Source: Leptospira gomenensis (lineage in GTDB: Bacteria > Spirochaetota > Leptospiria > Leptospirales > Leptospiraceae). Taken from it: DNA of 64,000 bases. A program made the position numbers and the translations under genes. The DNA is taken from assembly GCF_004770155.1 (NCBI RefSeq), contig NZ_RQFA01000073.1, positions 101,001 to 165,000 of the forward strand, given 5' to 3'. The stretch's first letter is position 1; the number at the start of each line of letters is the position of its first letter. This document shows, one piece after another, positions 50,211 through 58,963 of the stretch. Below the pieces are notes generated by a model. That model was not told where the DNA came from. It ran no database searches and saw nothing but the letters and a program-made list of their open reading frames with translations.

Positions 50211-50942
50211 TTATTGCTTACCGTATGTCTCGTCTTTGAGAACGTCGTTAGGCGGAGTCCAACCCTCGGGTGTGTGGCAAGAAAGACAGTTTTTCAAGGA
50301 GACGTTCTTTTTTAATCTCGCCTCGAATCCGGAAAGGGATTTCAACTTTTTGATGACTCCCTCGTATTCCACTTTTTTCATTTCCGGATCCTTTCCAGAA
50401 ATCATGGTTCCTTTTCCTTTTTCCTGAAGCACTTCTTTGCCTTCGGAATCGGATACCGCGACCTTTCCTTCGCAAGTGCAAAAAGATGCGTCTTTGGTTT
50501 TAGGATCGAATAGGACGGAGAAGGAAGTTCCTCTTACGCCTGCGGTAGAAGTCGCGGTCGCAACGTTGAATTGTCTTCCCTTTAATCCGACTATCTTAAA
50601 CCAAGCGAAACCCTGATTCACCTCCACCTTTCCGTCCTTGGTTTCTCCGTGTAGGCTCGCGAGTTTGACTTTACTGTTTTGCTGAATTTTGAATTCGGAA
50701 CCCTTATACAAAACGGTCAATCTGGAGCCGTTTCCGGTCGAGATCGTGTCTCCTTCGTCCACGAAGTCGTTCGCCTTTAAGTTTTCCCAGGCGGTTTTTC
50801 CCGCTTTTTGAACATGAGCTTTTCCTAATAAGAATCCTACCTTTGCATCCCCGGTCTTCGATTCCTGACTCAGGAGTACGATCGAACTTCCCGTCATCAC
50901 GAGGGAAACGAGTATCGATACTATCTTCATCCTTTGGTTCAT
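50211..50942 (-). CDS. FecR-domain exported protein with C-terminal CXXCH motif
   Basis: 243 residues from ATG 50942, eight bases after AGGAG. A signal peptide (IVSILVSLVMTGSSIVLLS) is followed by a FecR domain at about residues 45-170: DEGDTISTGNGSRLTVLYKG, FAWFKIVGLKG and VATATSTAGVRGTSFSV, the last being the family's most conserved strand. The C-terminal 50 residues contain NCLSCHTPEG, a single c-type haem site, and a Cys pair FCTC occurs earlier. Combining FecR with a haem motif is unusual: FecR domains normally sense siderophore transport or bind peptidoglycan-like ligands. It is the second gene of an operon behind a porin gene and ends in a terminator. Confidence 0.75.
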   Translation of the reverse strand: MNQRMKIVSILVSLVMTGSSIVLLSQESKTGDAKVGFLLGKAHVQKAGKTAWENLKANDFVDEGDTISTGNGSRLTVLYKGSEFKIQQNSKVKLASLHGETKDGKVEVNQGFAWFKIVGLKGRQFNVATATSTAGVRGTSFSVLFDPKTKDASFCTCEGKVAVSDSEGKEVLQEKGKGTMISGKDPEMKKVEYEGVIKKLKSLSGFEARLKKNVSLKNCLSCHTPEGWTPPNDVLKDETYGKQ

Positions 50943-50956
50943 AATAATCTCCTAAT

Positions 50957-52429
50957 TTAAAACTCTATTGTAGTCTTCAGAATGATCTGTCTATCCAGCG
51001 AAGAAAAGGAAACGATTCCCGGTCCTCCGACGTTAAACTGATTCATGTATTCCTTTTCCGTTCTTTCGTTTCCGTTTAGGTCTATATAAACGTTCTGTGC
51101 GATGCCGTTCGAATCGTAGTTTTTGTTTTCCACGTATCCCAGTGCCATTTTGAATTGTGGTATCACTATCCATTCCATAAAGACGCTGATTCTCCGGAAC
51201 GAACTTTTACTCGAATAACCGCCGTTAGCCGTTTCTGGAAATGTGCTCCGGATCGGAGCGGGAATCGTTTCGTTCGAAATCGGCACACCCATTCCCGGGA
51301 TGAACTCGTTTTGTTGAGTTTCGGTGGTTCCTACGATCCCGTTGCTTCCGGTGCCGCGTTCGATTCTACCGAGAAGGCTGAAATCTCCGATTCCCGCCGA
51401 AAACCACGCGTAGGCCCCTCTTCCGAAACGGTCCTTTCCATAAGCGAGTGGAGCCGAGACCGGTTGGAAACGGTCGCGCAATTCGGATCCGTACTGTCTT
51501 TTAAAGAAGGCGCCCAACCCGAAATTCCATTTGACGGTTCCGTTCCAGATGAAGTTGACCTCGGAGCCGGCCGTGTCGGATTGTAGGGAACGATTGCTTT
51601 TGTAGAGGCTCGTGTTCGGATTTAGATCGTTCGGTAAACAGTTTACCTTGCCTTCGAAACATTCGTTTTTTTTGGCTCCGAAAGCGTTTTCACTTCTATA
51701 AAAAAGGTGGAATCCGCCTTTCGCTTTTTCGCCTAACTCCGGTTCGACGGATAATCTCGAAGAGACGTCCATTCCCGCCGAATTGGTGTTTTGCGATTCC
51801 TTATATCCTTCGCCGTTGCTTGCCATAAGTTGCGCGCTTAGGATCGACCATTTTCCGGTGGCGCTGAGACCTATATCCGCGGGTTGCGGGGAAAATCCGA
51901 GCGCTTCGAGCGGGCCTCGGTCTATGTATCTCCATTTCCAGTAGTTACTCCATTGAGTATACGTATGCGGAAGTTCCTGCATTCCGAAGTTGAGGGTATA
52001 ATTTCCGTACGAGGTTTCCCACGTTTTTTTAATACTAGCGCGGCGAATGCTGACGACGTAGGGATTCTGTTTCGTTCCTCCGTCCACTCGTGTATCCGCT
52101 GTTAGCTGAACGTTTCTGACCAATTCACCCCAAAGTTCGGTTTGAATCCCGGTTTCTTGAAACGTTTTAGAGATCATCAATAGGGTCCAGGGAGTGGAAA
52201 ACCCCACCCGATCGTTGGGATTGAGATAGGGGTTGGCGCCGGTATTGGCCGTCCCCGTCGAATCGTTGTTCAACTTTTCACCGTAAGACGGGGAAATCAC
52301 CCCTCGTATGTCCAGACCGTAGTATGCGTCGGGCTCGTCTTTCTTAGTAGTAACGATGGATTCAGCGTTCATGGTTTGGGCCAGAAATAAGGACAATAAC
52401 GAAATGAATAATGTATTACTAGTTTTCAT
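50957..52429 (-). CDS. Outer-membrane porin-like beta-barrel protein
   Basis: 490 residues from ATG 52429 behind AGGGG. Signal peptide TLFISLLSLFLAQTMNAES. The mature protein has alternating amphipathic strands throughout, for example YTLNFGMQELPHTYTQW, VKWNFGLGAFFKRQYGSEL and FKMALGYVENKNYDS, and ends with a terminal Phe (TTIEF), the signature used by the outer-membrane insertion machinery. The size is typical of 16- to 18-strand porins. Substrate unknown. The FecR/CXXCH gene starts 15 bases downstream, so both probably serve one outer-membrane task. Confidence 0.8.
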   Translation of the reverse strand: MKTSNTLFISLLSLFLAQTMNAESIVTTKKDEPDAYYGLDIRGVISPSYGEKLNNDSTGTANTGANPYLNPNDRVGFSTPWTLLMISKTFQETGIQTELWGELVRNVQLTADTRVDGGTKQNPYVVSIRRASIKKTWETSYGNYTLNFGMQELPHTYTQWSNYWKWRYIDRGPLEALGFSPQPADIGLSATGKWSILSAQLMASNGEGYKESQNTNSAGMDVSSRLSVEPELGEKAKGGFHLFYRSENAFGAKKNECFEGKVNCLPNDLNPNTSLYKSNRSLQSDTAGSEVNFIWNGTVKWNFGLGAFFKRQYGSELRDRFQPVSAPLAYGKDRFGRGAYAWFSAGIGDFSLLGRIERGTGSNGIVGTTETQQNEFIPGMGVPISNETIPAPIRSTFPETANGGYSSKSSFRRISVFMEWIVIPQFKMALGYVENKNYDSNGIAQNVYIDLNGNERTEKEYMNQFNVGGPGIVSFSSLDRQIILKTTIEF

Positions 52430-52658
52430 GTTTCCCCTGAACAGTTATTAGCGGGGAAAAAGTTATTTCCGTCAATTTTTTCTGCAAATTCCTCTCGCTT
52501 CTTTCCTCTTAAAAAAAAAGATCCAAGGCAATCCTTTTCCGTAAAAAGGAGCCTCTTAGGAAACAAACGTCCGTTTTTGGGGAATTAAAGCGACAAATCC
52601 TGAATGACGGATTTTAAAATACGAGTTCAATAGACATTATAAGTAGGTAAAATAGATC

Positions 52659-53714
52659 ATGAATTCCGGTCGCCGCATCCGTTGGTTTAAACTATTCTTC
52701 TGGTTCTCCATCAATACAGTGATCGGAACGATGAATGCGTTGTTGATCGCCCATAATTCGAATTCCCCTTTTTGGAAAGTATTTCTCGCCACGCAGATCA
52801 CGACTCATTCCGTTTGTGGAATCGTGGAGATGACCGTCGAATCTCTCAACTCCACGGGACAAAAACACGGTTTTATAAAGTCGGGTTTTATCCTTTTTTT
52901 GGCTTCGATTTTTGCCGCGATCGTCGGAGTCGCCGCCGGCGGGATTCTGCACGCGATCGCGCTTACGGGGGATTCTCCCGAACGACAGCACGGGGGTTCT
53001 TATAATATTCTGCTGAGTTCCTTGATCCTCGCCCTTTTTATCTCGGTGTTGGAGAAGTCGATGCAGATTCTGATCGAAAAGAAAAAAGAATCGGAGATCG
53101 CGCTTAAGGACCTTCATTACGCCGCTTTACAATCGCGGATGGATCCTCATTATCTATTCAATACTTTGAATACGATTCACGCGCTTTTGGAGACGGATCC
53201 TTCGGGCGCAGACAGGGCTTTACTACTTTTGTCCGATTCCTACCGCTTTTTAACGGAACGTCACTCCGAACGTCTCGTTTCGTTCCGCGAAGAATGGGAG
53301 TTTACGAAGAATTATCTCGAACTTCAGAAGATCCGCTTCGCCGACTTCATGGAGTTGAAGATGGAGAGTAGGGGGGATTTTTCCGGGATTTCGATTCCTC
53401 CCCTCTCCATTCAACCGTTGGTGGAAAATAGTTTTAAACATTCGGTGGGTTCGGAAAACGTTCTTAGGAAGATCAAGGTTAGCGCGGAAATCGTAAATCG
53501 AAAAATTAGGATCTGCGTGGAGGACAACGGAACCATCTCTACGATGAGAAGGGAATATTCTGGAATCAACGGCGCAGGTTTCGGCTTGCAGGCGATTCGG
53601 AGCACTCTCAGAAATATCCAGGCGAGATTGGATTATAATTTCGGGGACGCTATGTTGAAGTTGGAGGAAGGTGAATCGGGAGGGACCACGGTCCTTTTGG
53701 AATATTCTATATGA
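52659..53714 (+). CDS. LytS-type sensor histidine kinase (His_kinase family)
   Basis: 351 residues from ATG 52659. Four membrane helices span about residues 10-130 (LFFWFSINTVIGTMNALLI, LFLASIFAAIVGVAAGGIL, LLSSLILALFISVLEKS), with a short coiled coil after them. The phospho-acceptor H164 lies in SRMDPHYLFNTLNTIHALL, and PPLSIQPLVENSFKHSVG is the matching N-box of the PF06580 LytS/YehU class. The ATPase domain ends IRICVEDNG and GFGLQAIRSTLRN. It senses an unknown membrane or extracytoplasmic signal and phosphorylates the regulator encoded immediately downstream (ATGA overlap). Confidence 0.88.
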   Translation: MNSGRRIRWFKLFFWFSINTVIGTMNALLIAHNSNSPFWKVFLATQITTHSVCGIVEMTVESLNSTGQKHGFIKSGFILFLASIFAAIVGVAAGGILHAIALTGDSPERQHGGSYNILLSSLILALFISVLEKSMQILIEKKKESEIALKDLHYAALQSRMDPHYLFNTLNTIHALLETDPSGADRALLLLSDSYRFLTERHSERLVSFREEWEFTKNYLELQKIRFADFMELKMESRGDFSGISIPPLSIQPLVENSFKHSVGSENVLRKIKVSAEIVNRKIRICVEDNGTISTMRREYSGINGAGFGLQAIRSTLRNIQARLDYNFGDAMLKLEEGESGGTTVLLEYSI

Positions 53715-54445
53715 TGGATTTAACATATTCAGTTTTAATCATAGAAGACGAAGTCCCCGCGCGCGAGCTTTTGCGTAAATATCTGGGCGATTGGCCCAGC
53801 TTCAAGATCGAGGCGGTCGCGGGAAACGGAAGGCAGGCCCTGGAAATCCTGGATCGGAAAAGTTTCGATCTCGTTTTTCTGGACGTAAATCTTCCCGAAA
53901 AAACGGGGATCCAGGTTTTGGAAGAAAAGGGAAAACCCGCTCCCGCCTTGGTTTTCACCACCGCATATCGAGATCATGCGTTACGCGCCTTTGAGGCCGG
54001 GGCTTTGGATTATCTTTTGAAACCGTATTCCAGGGAGCGTTTTCGAGAAGCGATGACGAGGGTCGAGGAATTTCTCTCAGTTCGTAAAAAGGGAAAAAAC
54101 GGAGAAGCGTTCTTATTTTTTCGTGAGTCGGGTATTCTTCATAGGATTTCTCTTTCTAAACTCTTATATCTGACCGCTAACGGTAAAAAGTGTATTCTTC
54201 ATAGTACCGAAAAGGATCACGAAACTCCTAAACTTCTCGGAGATATGGAAGCCGAACTACCCGCGGACCGTTTCGTGCGGATTCATAAAAAGTATATTCT
54301 AAATTTGGAATATATTTCGGGGATGAAGTCGAATGCCGGCGGCGGATACGAGGTCTTTTTGAACGACGACGACGAGACGGTTTTGCCCGTCGGTAGGGAA
54401 TACGTTTCCAACTTGAAGGGTCGTTTTAGGGAAGGGGCGATCTGA
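53711..54445 (+). CDS. LytTR-family response regulator
   Basis: 244 residues, ATG 53711 overlapping the kinase stop. The receiver has IIEDEVPARELL, phospho-acceptor D58 in LVFLDVNLPEKTG and the Lys in YLLKPYSRERF. The C-terminal LytTR domain (about 145-240) shows LSKLLYLTANGKKCILHS, FVRIHKKYILNLEYI and LPVGREYVSNLKGRF, the standard LytTR DNA-binding strands. Together with the LytS kinase it forms a complete two-component system, the only one in this window with both parts adjacent and a DNA-binding output. A target may be the porin/FecR genes next door, but no LytTR site was identified. Confidence 0.9.
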   Translation: MMDLTYSVLIIEDEVPARELLRKYLGDWPSFKIEAVAGNGRQALEILDRKSFDLVFLDVNLPEKTGIQVLEEKGKPAPALVFTTAYRDHALRAFEAGALDYLLKPYSRERFREAMTRVEEFLSVRKKGKNGEAFLFFRESGILHRISLSKLLYLTANGKKCILHSTEKDHETPKLLGDMEAELPADRFVRIHKKYILNLEYISGMKSNAGGGYEVFLNDDDETVLPVGREYVSNLKGRFREGAI

Positions 54446-54446
54446 C

Positions 54447-55466
54447 TTAATCCTTGAACCAATGTTTTTTTCGGAACCAGTAGATCATTCCCGGAGGAAT
54501 CAGGGACGCTATCGTGATCGTGGTCAAAAGGAAGGGTAGACTATCATACGGTATGGCGGTAAAGTTCATTCCGAAAAATCCGGTTAGGAACGTAAGCGGC
54601 ATGAAAATCAAACTGATCAAGGTCAGACGTTTGACCACGTCGTTGGTCCTCTGAGAGATCACGGAAAAATACGCGTCCATCGTGTTCCCCAATAGATCAC
54701 GGTCCATGTCGATCGTTTCGTACAATCGATTGAGGTGATCGTATACGTCCCTGAAATACAATTGGATCTTGGGGCTTAGATAATTTCCGTCCCTTCGTAT
54801 GAGTATGTTTACGATTTCTCTTTGTGGAGACAACGTCCTTCTCATTCTCGTAAGGTTTCGTTTTAGATATAGGATCCCTGCGATCGTTTGTTGACTGTCT
54901 TGGTTGACGAGGATTTGAGTTTCCGTTTTTACGATCTCCTCGCTCATCTTATCCAGGATCGGGAAGTTGGAATCGACCGTGTGATCGAACAGAAGATAAA
55001 GTATTTGATCCGTTCCGCGAGAAAGCGGATTTCCCTGTGTCATACAACGTGCCCTTAGTTGCTCGATCAAGGGTTCCTCTTTTTGATGAACTGTTACGAT
55101 GAATTTTTCGTTATAGAATAGGTGGATTTCGTTACTTCTTAGGATCTTTTTTTCGACGTCGTAGTTGAATCGATGTAAGACGATAAAGATATAGGATCCG
55201 TATTCGTCGAGTTTCGGTCTTTGGTTTTTGTTGATACAATCTTCGATGGCTAAGGGATGGAAATTACATTCTCGGGCAAGAAAGTCCAAGTCTTCTCCGT
55301 CGGTGGAATCGAGGTCGATCCAGACCAGTCCTTTGGAACAGAGCCATTCCAGTTCGGGAACACCGGGAGGTTTTTCTTCGATTTTGACGAAGTTTTGACA
55401 GGCGGCGGCTACAGATTTCTCCCGATCGTTTTCCGGAAAAATTTCCGTATATAGAATTCTTTTCAA
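54447..55466 (-). CDS. corA: Magnesium/cobalt transport protein CorA
   Basis: 339 residues from ATG 55466. The C terminus carries two helices, with the conserved GMN pore motif in FFGMNFTAIPYD after LISLIFMPLTFLTGFFG. The N-terminal cytosolic funnel has the family pattern HPLAIEDCINKNQRPKLDEY and RSNEIHLFYNEKFIVTVHQ. CorA is a pentameric inner-membrane channel for Mg2+ and some divalent ions. The gene ends one base from the LytTR gene stop in convergent orientation, with no terminator between. Confidence 0.95.
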   Translation of the reverse strand: MKRILYTEIFPENDREKSVAAACQNFVKIEEKPPGVPELEWLCSKGLVWIDLDSTDGEDLDFLARECNFHPLAIEDCINKNQRPKLDEYGSYIFIVLHRFNYDVEKKILRSNEIHLFYNEKFIVTVHQKEEPLIEQLRARCMTQGNPLSRGTDQILYLLFDHTVDSNFPILDKMSEEIVKTETQILVNQDSQQTIAGILYLKRNLTRMRRTLSPQREIVNILIRRDGNYLSPKIQLYFRDVYDHLNRLYETIDMDRDLLGNTMDAYFSVISQRTNDVVKRLTLISLIFMPLTFLTGFFGMNFTAIPYDSLPFLLTTITIASLIPPGMIYWFRKKHWFKD

Positions 55467-55620
55467 TCGATGCTCCGATCGTTGAAACTACGCGGGAAAG
55501 ATTCTCTGGCAAGAAGTTTACCGATGAATCTTAGGCGGCTCCCGATGAATTTTGTCGGAGTCAATCGTTTTTGATCGACGGTTCGTAGGAATTCCTATCA
55601 TGGAACGAGATCTGCGCGCC

Positions 55621-55857
55621 GCTCACACACCGCCGTGCTTTGTCGGTGAAACTTTCGTGGGAACTCACACGCCGCCGTGCTTTGTCGTTGAAACTTTCGT
55701 GGGAACTCACACGCTGCTGTGCTTTGTCGGTGAAACTTTCGTGGGAACTCACACGTCCGCTGTGTTTTGTCGTTGAAACTTTCGTGGGAACTCACACGCC
55801 GCTGTGTTTTGTCGGTAAAACTTTCGTGGGAACTCACACACCGCTGTGCTTTGTCGG
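55621..55857. repeat. 42-bp tandem repeat array A
   Basis: About six imperfect copies, with GTGGGAACTCACAC at 55657, 55699, 55741, 55784 and 55826 and one incomplete copy ahead. Each unit continues GCCGCTGTGCTTTGTCGGTG and AAACTTTC. Period is 42 bases (43 once). The array lies beside the corA start and runs on into a 72-bp array. It is open in several frames, so predicted proteins here are artefacts. Confidence 0.9.
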
Positions 55858-55875
55858 ACGGATCAGCCTTGTTTC

Positions 55876-56244
55876 GGGTCGCTCTTCTTGTCTTCGCCAA
55901 GAGTCAACGGCGACGCTCCGCTGCCTTTTGACTAACTCGCTCCCTACGGGTCGCTCTTCTTGTCTTCGCCAAGAGTCAACGGCGACGCTCCGCTGCCTTT
56001 TGACTAACTCGCTCCCTACGGGTCGCTCTTCTTGTCTTCGCCAAGAGTCAACGGCGACGCTCCGCTGCCTTTTGACTAACTCGCTCCCTACGGGTCGCTC
56101 TTCTTGTCTTCGCCAAGAGTCAACGGCGACGCTCCGCTGCCTTTTGACTAACTCGCTCCCTACGGGTCGCTCTTCTTGTCTTCGCCAAGAGTCAACGGCG
56201 ACGCTCCGCTGCCTTTTGACTAACTCGCTCCCTACGGGTCGCTC
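55876..56244. repeat. 72-bp tandem repeat array, five identical copies
   Basis: Five units start at 55876, 55948, 56020, 56092 and 56164, identical to my reading, plus nine bases of a sixth at 56236. Each holds an inverted repeat AGTCAA...TTGACT with an inner GGC/GCC and so could form a hairpin. The unit boundary CGCTCCCTACGGGTCGC recalls the 35-bp array near sufB. The array ends two bases from the stop of the TetR gene. Confidence 0.92.
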
Positions 56245-56245
56245 G

Positions 56246-56800
56246 TTATGTATTTTTCAGAGTATAAACGAGGAAGTTTTTGAAGTCGTCCAGGGTGAAT
56301 TCCTTTTTGTTCGTCAGGTAGTTGATCATATAACCGATCGTAGTCGAGGCGAGGTTTTTGATTTCGAATTCACCGTAGTTCGGTTTGATCACCCGGATCG
56401 TCTTTTTAGAAGTTTCAAAAAAGATCATATTCACCAAATGGATGTTTCTTCGTTTGAGCCTATGGATTTTAGGTTGGAGCATCAGATTCCAATAAAGGCG
56501 AAGGTAATCCTCGTTCTCCTTTACCAGAGAAATAATACTTTCGGAAACCAAGGTAATGAGGTCTTCGCGACTTCCCGGATTGGCCACTACTTCGTCGGGA
56601 ATATAACGCTTTAGAATTTTATCATGTGATTCTATGATTCCCTCTAAAATGGATTCCTTAGAATCGAAATACCGATAGGCTAAACCGAGCGATAAACCCG
56701 CCTTAGACGCGATCTGACGCATCGTGGTCCCGTGATATCCCTGTTCCGAAAAAAGTTTGAGGGAAGTTTTAAGGATTAAATCCCTAGTGTCTTTCGCCAT
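56246..56800 (-). CDS. TetR family transcriptional regulator
   Basis: 184 residues from ATG 56800. The N-terminal helix-turn-helix is clear: ILKTSLKLFSEQGYHGTTMR followed by QIASKAGLSLGLAYRYFDSK. The C-terminal ligand-binding part is helical and unrevealing (EDYLRLYWNLMLQPKIH, IGYMINYLTNKKEFTLDDF). It starts nine bases after the HpcH/HpaI-like gene and is probably co-transcribed with it, so it may regulate that gene by feedback. Its 3' end runs directly into the 72-bp array, which may serve as a transcription end. Confidence 0.88.
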   Translation of the reverse strand: MAKDTRDLILKTSLKLFSEQGYHGTTMRQIASKAGLSLGLAYRYFDSKESILEGIIESHDKILKRYIPDEVVANPGSREDLITLVSESIISLVKENEDYLRLYWNLMLQPKIHRLKRRNIHLVNMIFFETSKKTIRVIKPNYGEFEIKNLASTTIGYMINYLTNKKEFTLDDFKNFLVYTLKNT

Positions 56801-56809
56801 TCGTATCGA

Positions 56810-57613
56810 TCAACGGATCGAATAGAGGACCTTTCTCGCTCCGATTCTCTCCCGATTGGTTTCGATCCTATTCTTATAAGAGAAGGCCTTTTCGGGTTTT
56901 AAAACGGAGAATAGATCGTAGAGTTCGATCTCGAAAAAGAGCATCGCCTCCGCCACTTCTTCCGGATTTTTTTTCATAGAATCGGCAACGTGAACGACTA
57001 CGTGCCTCGAATTGATCAGATCGGGAGTGATCGATTCCGCGATTTTCCTAAAATTCGATTTTGTGATCGTTCCTCCGACCGAGGTGCGTTTTCCCCTTTC
57101 TCGGGAAAGATGAATGATATTTTTCGTCACCCGCATCACCTCGTCGTCGTCCGGAATCATTCCCATAGAAGAAGAAAGATCCGATCTTGCCGCTGTAACT
57201 TGGTCCAAATCCTCAAAAGGCCGTGAATCGGCGATTTCGATCAGATTTTTATAACCGGTGATCGTTTCCAAATTGATGGATTTGGAAATTTTTCCGTAGT
57301 GGACCGGGGTAAGCATACTTTTTAGAGTTTGGATAAAATTCTTCAGAGCGTAAGAAGATTCGATCATAGGGGCGCAGATCCCTTCGATTTCCTCTTTGAC
57401 GAGCATTCGGATGTCCGTTCTCGCTTCCGGGCCTCCGATTTTGACCGTAACCGGAACGATGTCCTTTGCGGCCAAATGAAGAATCCGGATTTCATCCGCA
57501 TCCATATCCTCCGTTTCGGTTCCGCCTTTCAATCCGCAAATCGGGTACTGGTCGGTCAGGGAAACGAGGGTTCTTCTGAGTTCGATTAGTTTACGGTCTA
57601 TTTGCTCTTTCAC
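56810..57613 (-). CDS. HpcH/HpaI aldolase/citrate lyase-like protein
   Basis: 267 residues from GTG 57613. A TIM-barrel pattern is suggested by VPVTVKIGGPEARTDIRMLV, EEIEGICAPMIESSYALKNF, ETITGYKNLIEIADSR and LDQVTAARSDLSSSMGM, which correspond to the metal-binding Glu and Asp strands of HpcH/HpaI and citrate lyase beta-type enzymes. VSLTDQYPICGLKGGTETED lies at the N terminus. The reaction is not known. I rate the superfamily assignment good and any specific substrate speculative. Paired with the downstream TetR gene. Confidence 0.75.
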   Translation of the reverse strand: MKEQIDRKLIELRRTLVSLTDQYPICGLKGGTETEDMDADEIRILHLAAKDIVPVTVKIGGPEARTDIRMLVKEEIEGICAPMIESSYALKNFIQTLKSMLTPVHYGKISKSINLETITGYKNLIEIADSRPFEDLDQVTAARSDLSSSMGMIPDDDEVMRVTKNIIHLSRERGKRTSVGGTITKSNFRKIAESITPDLINSRHVVVHVADSMKKNPEEVAEAMLFFEIELYDLFSVLKPEKAFSYKNRIETNRERIGARKVLYSIR

Positions 57614-57699
57614 CCTAGTAGTATCGACGGATTTGGAAAAAGCGATAGAAATTTTAAGGCTGGATTGACAGGGAATCGAAGATTCTTTTTGCTTTCCCT

Positions 57700-58701
57700 A
57701 TGAATGTCGAACCCGAGGTAAAAACGAAGGATATTTCTTTTCGAGAGGAATCTCCCGTCAGCTCTACTTTATCCTTTCTTTTGATCGTAGTCCTGGTCTT
57801 TGCCTTTAAGTCTTCGGTTTTGGACGCGAATAACATTCCTTCCGGCTCGATGATTCCGACCTTAAAAATCGGGGACTTTCTTTTCGTTAATAAAATGCGT
57901 TATTCGATCCGGATGCCGTTTACCGAAGCGGAATTGTTCCGTATCGACGATCCGAAACGCGGTGATATCGTCACTTTTGCCCCGCCTCTTCGCGCGTTGA
58001 GCTTGGGCGACAGCAGAGACGGATTTTTCGCCAAACGATACGTAAAACGAGTCATTGGTTTACCGGGAGACACGATTCGAATCACTTCGAAATATATTTC
58101 CACCAAAAAAGGTCCCGTCAATTACTCCGTCATCGAGTACAAAGAAAAGGGATCGGCCTCATTTCAGAATTATTCCCCCGTGGAAGCGGAGGAAGGGGAT
58201 CTACTCTCCGATTTGGACAATGTGTATGCTCCGACGCGGACTCTGTTCCGGGAAAAGAAACCCGGCTTCGAACATTCCGTTTTGGAAGGTTACGAGGAGG
58301 ATCGCAAACGTATGGACGGTTACGAATGTAACTTTTCCATCGGGTGTGAAATTCCCGAAAACCAATATATGGTCGTCGGGGACAACCGCGATGATTCCCA
58401 CGATTCCCGGGCTTGGGGTTTCGTCAAACGAGAGGATATTCTCGGGAAAGCGTTGGTCATCTATTTTTCGATCAACTGGAAGGACAACGTTTGCGAATAC
58501 AAAAGTGGAAAAGAACTGGCTGAAAAAGGTCCGGACTTAGCCGAAAAATATCAGGGCGAAGAACTTGTGAAAAACTGTCATCCGACGGAGATCGGTTTTA
58601 TTCGTGAGGAATCGAGGTTGGGTTGGCTGGAACGGACGGTCCGTTATCGGATTTGGAGAATGGAAATTCGCTGGAATCGGATCGGAACCGTTTTACGATA
58701 A
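57700..58701 (+). CDS. lepB: Signal peptidase I
   Basis: 333 residues from ATG 57700. One N-terminal helix (STLSFLLIVVLVFAFKSSVL) anchors the protein. The catalytic Ser is S50 in IPSGSMIPTLKIGDF, and the general-base Lys is K116 in KRYVKRVIGLPGD. The C-terminal box YMVVGDNRDDSHDSRAWG is intact. An insertion of about 70 residues lies between the Lys box and that final motif (from SKYISTKKGPVNYS to MDGYECNFSIGCEIP), and a basic C-terminal tail follows. It cleaves signal peptides of exported proteins on the outer face of the inner membrane. The atpZ gene starts four bases after its stop. Confidence 0.95.
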   Translation: MNVEPEVKTKDISFREESPVSSTLSFLLIVVLVFAFKSSVLDANNIPSGSMIPTLKIGDFLFVNKMRYSIRMPFTEAELFRIDDPKRGDIVTFAPPLRALSLGDSRDGFFAKRYVKRVIGLPGDTIRITSKYISTKKGPVNYSVIEYKEKGSASFQNYSPVEAEEGDLLSDLDNVYAPTRTLFREKKPGFEHSVLEGYEEDRKRMDGYECNFSIGCEIPENQYMVVGDNRDDSHDSRAWGFVKREDILGKALVIYFSINWKDNVCEYKSGKELAEKGPDLAEKYQGEELVKNCHPTEIGFIREESRLGWLERTVRYRIWRMEIRWNRIGTVLR

Positions 58702-58705
58702 ATTT

Positions 58706-58963
58706 ATGTCGGAGAAACGAATCGAACCGGAAGATTCCTCCGGATTTCAGAAAGATACGAAGCCGAAACCGAAGGAAGTTTCTCCGTGGGAATATGCAGG
58801 TTTAGGAATCGAGTTCGCAGTCATCGTGGTTGGGTCGGTATATTTGGGAAACTTTGTGGATGAAAAATTCCATTCCTCCCCGTTCGGGCTTTTGGTTTCT
58901 TGCCTTCTCGGGTTTTCCTACGGAATTTATTATATCATTTATCGTACGACTCTAAAACGCTGA
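58706..58963 (+). CDS. atpZ: AtpZ/AtpI-family ATP synthase accessory protein
   Basis: 85 residues from ATG 58706, four bases after the lepB stop. A charged N-terminal tail of about 35 residues leads into two helices: YAGLGIEFAVIVVGSVYLG and SPFGLLVSCLLGFSYGIYY, separated by NFVDEKFHS. Length and the GxGxEFAVxVVxxxxxG helix match the AtpZ (AtpI/Gpm) family encoded ahead of F0F1 ATP synthase genes. It is thought to help assemble the c-ring or to take up Mg2+. The following ATP synthase genes are 1.8 kb away, behind repeats and a lipoprotein gene. Confidence 0.8.
   Translation: MSEKRIEPEDSSGFQKDTKPKPKEVSPWEYAGLGIEFAVIVVGSVYLGNFVDEKFHSSPFGLLVSCLLGFSYGIYYIIYRTTLKR

Noticed and set aside
55621..55857. 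Possible CRISPR array
   Set aside because: The units are contiguous tandem repeats with no unique spacers, and no cas genes are present.
55552..56614. Long open frames across the repeat arrays, giving peptides such as SWELTRRRALSLKL and SSCLRQESTATLRC repeated
   Set aside because: The 42-bp and 72-bp periods are multiples of three and carry no stops in several frames, so any reading gives an artificial repetitive protein. No ribosome binding site and the frame runs into the TetR gene antisense.
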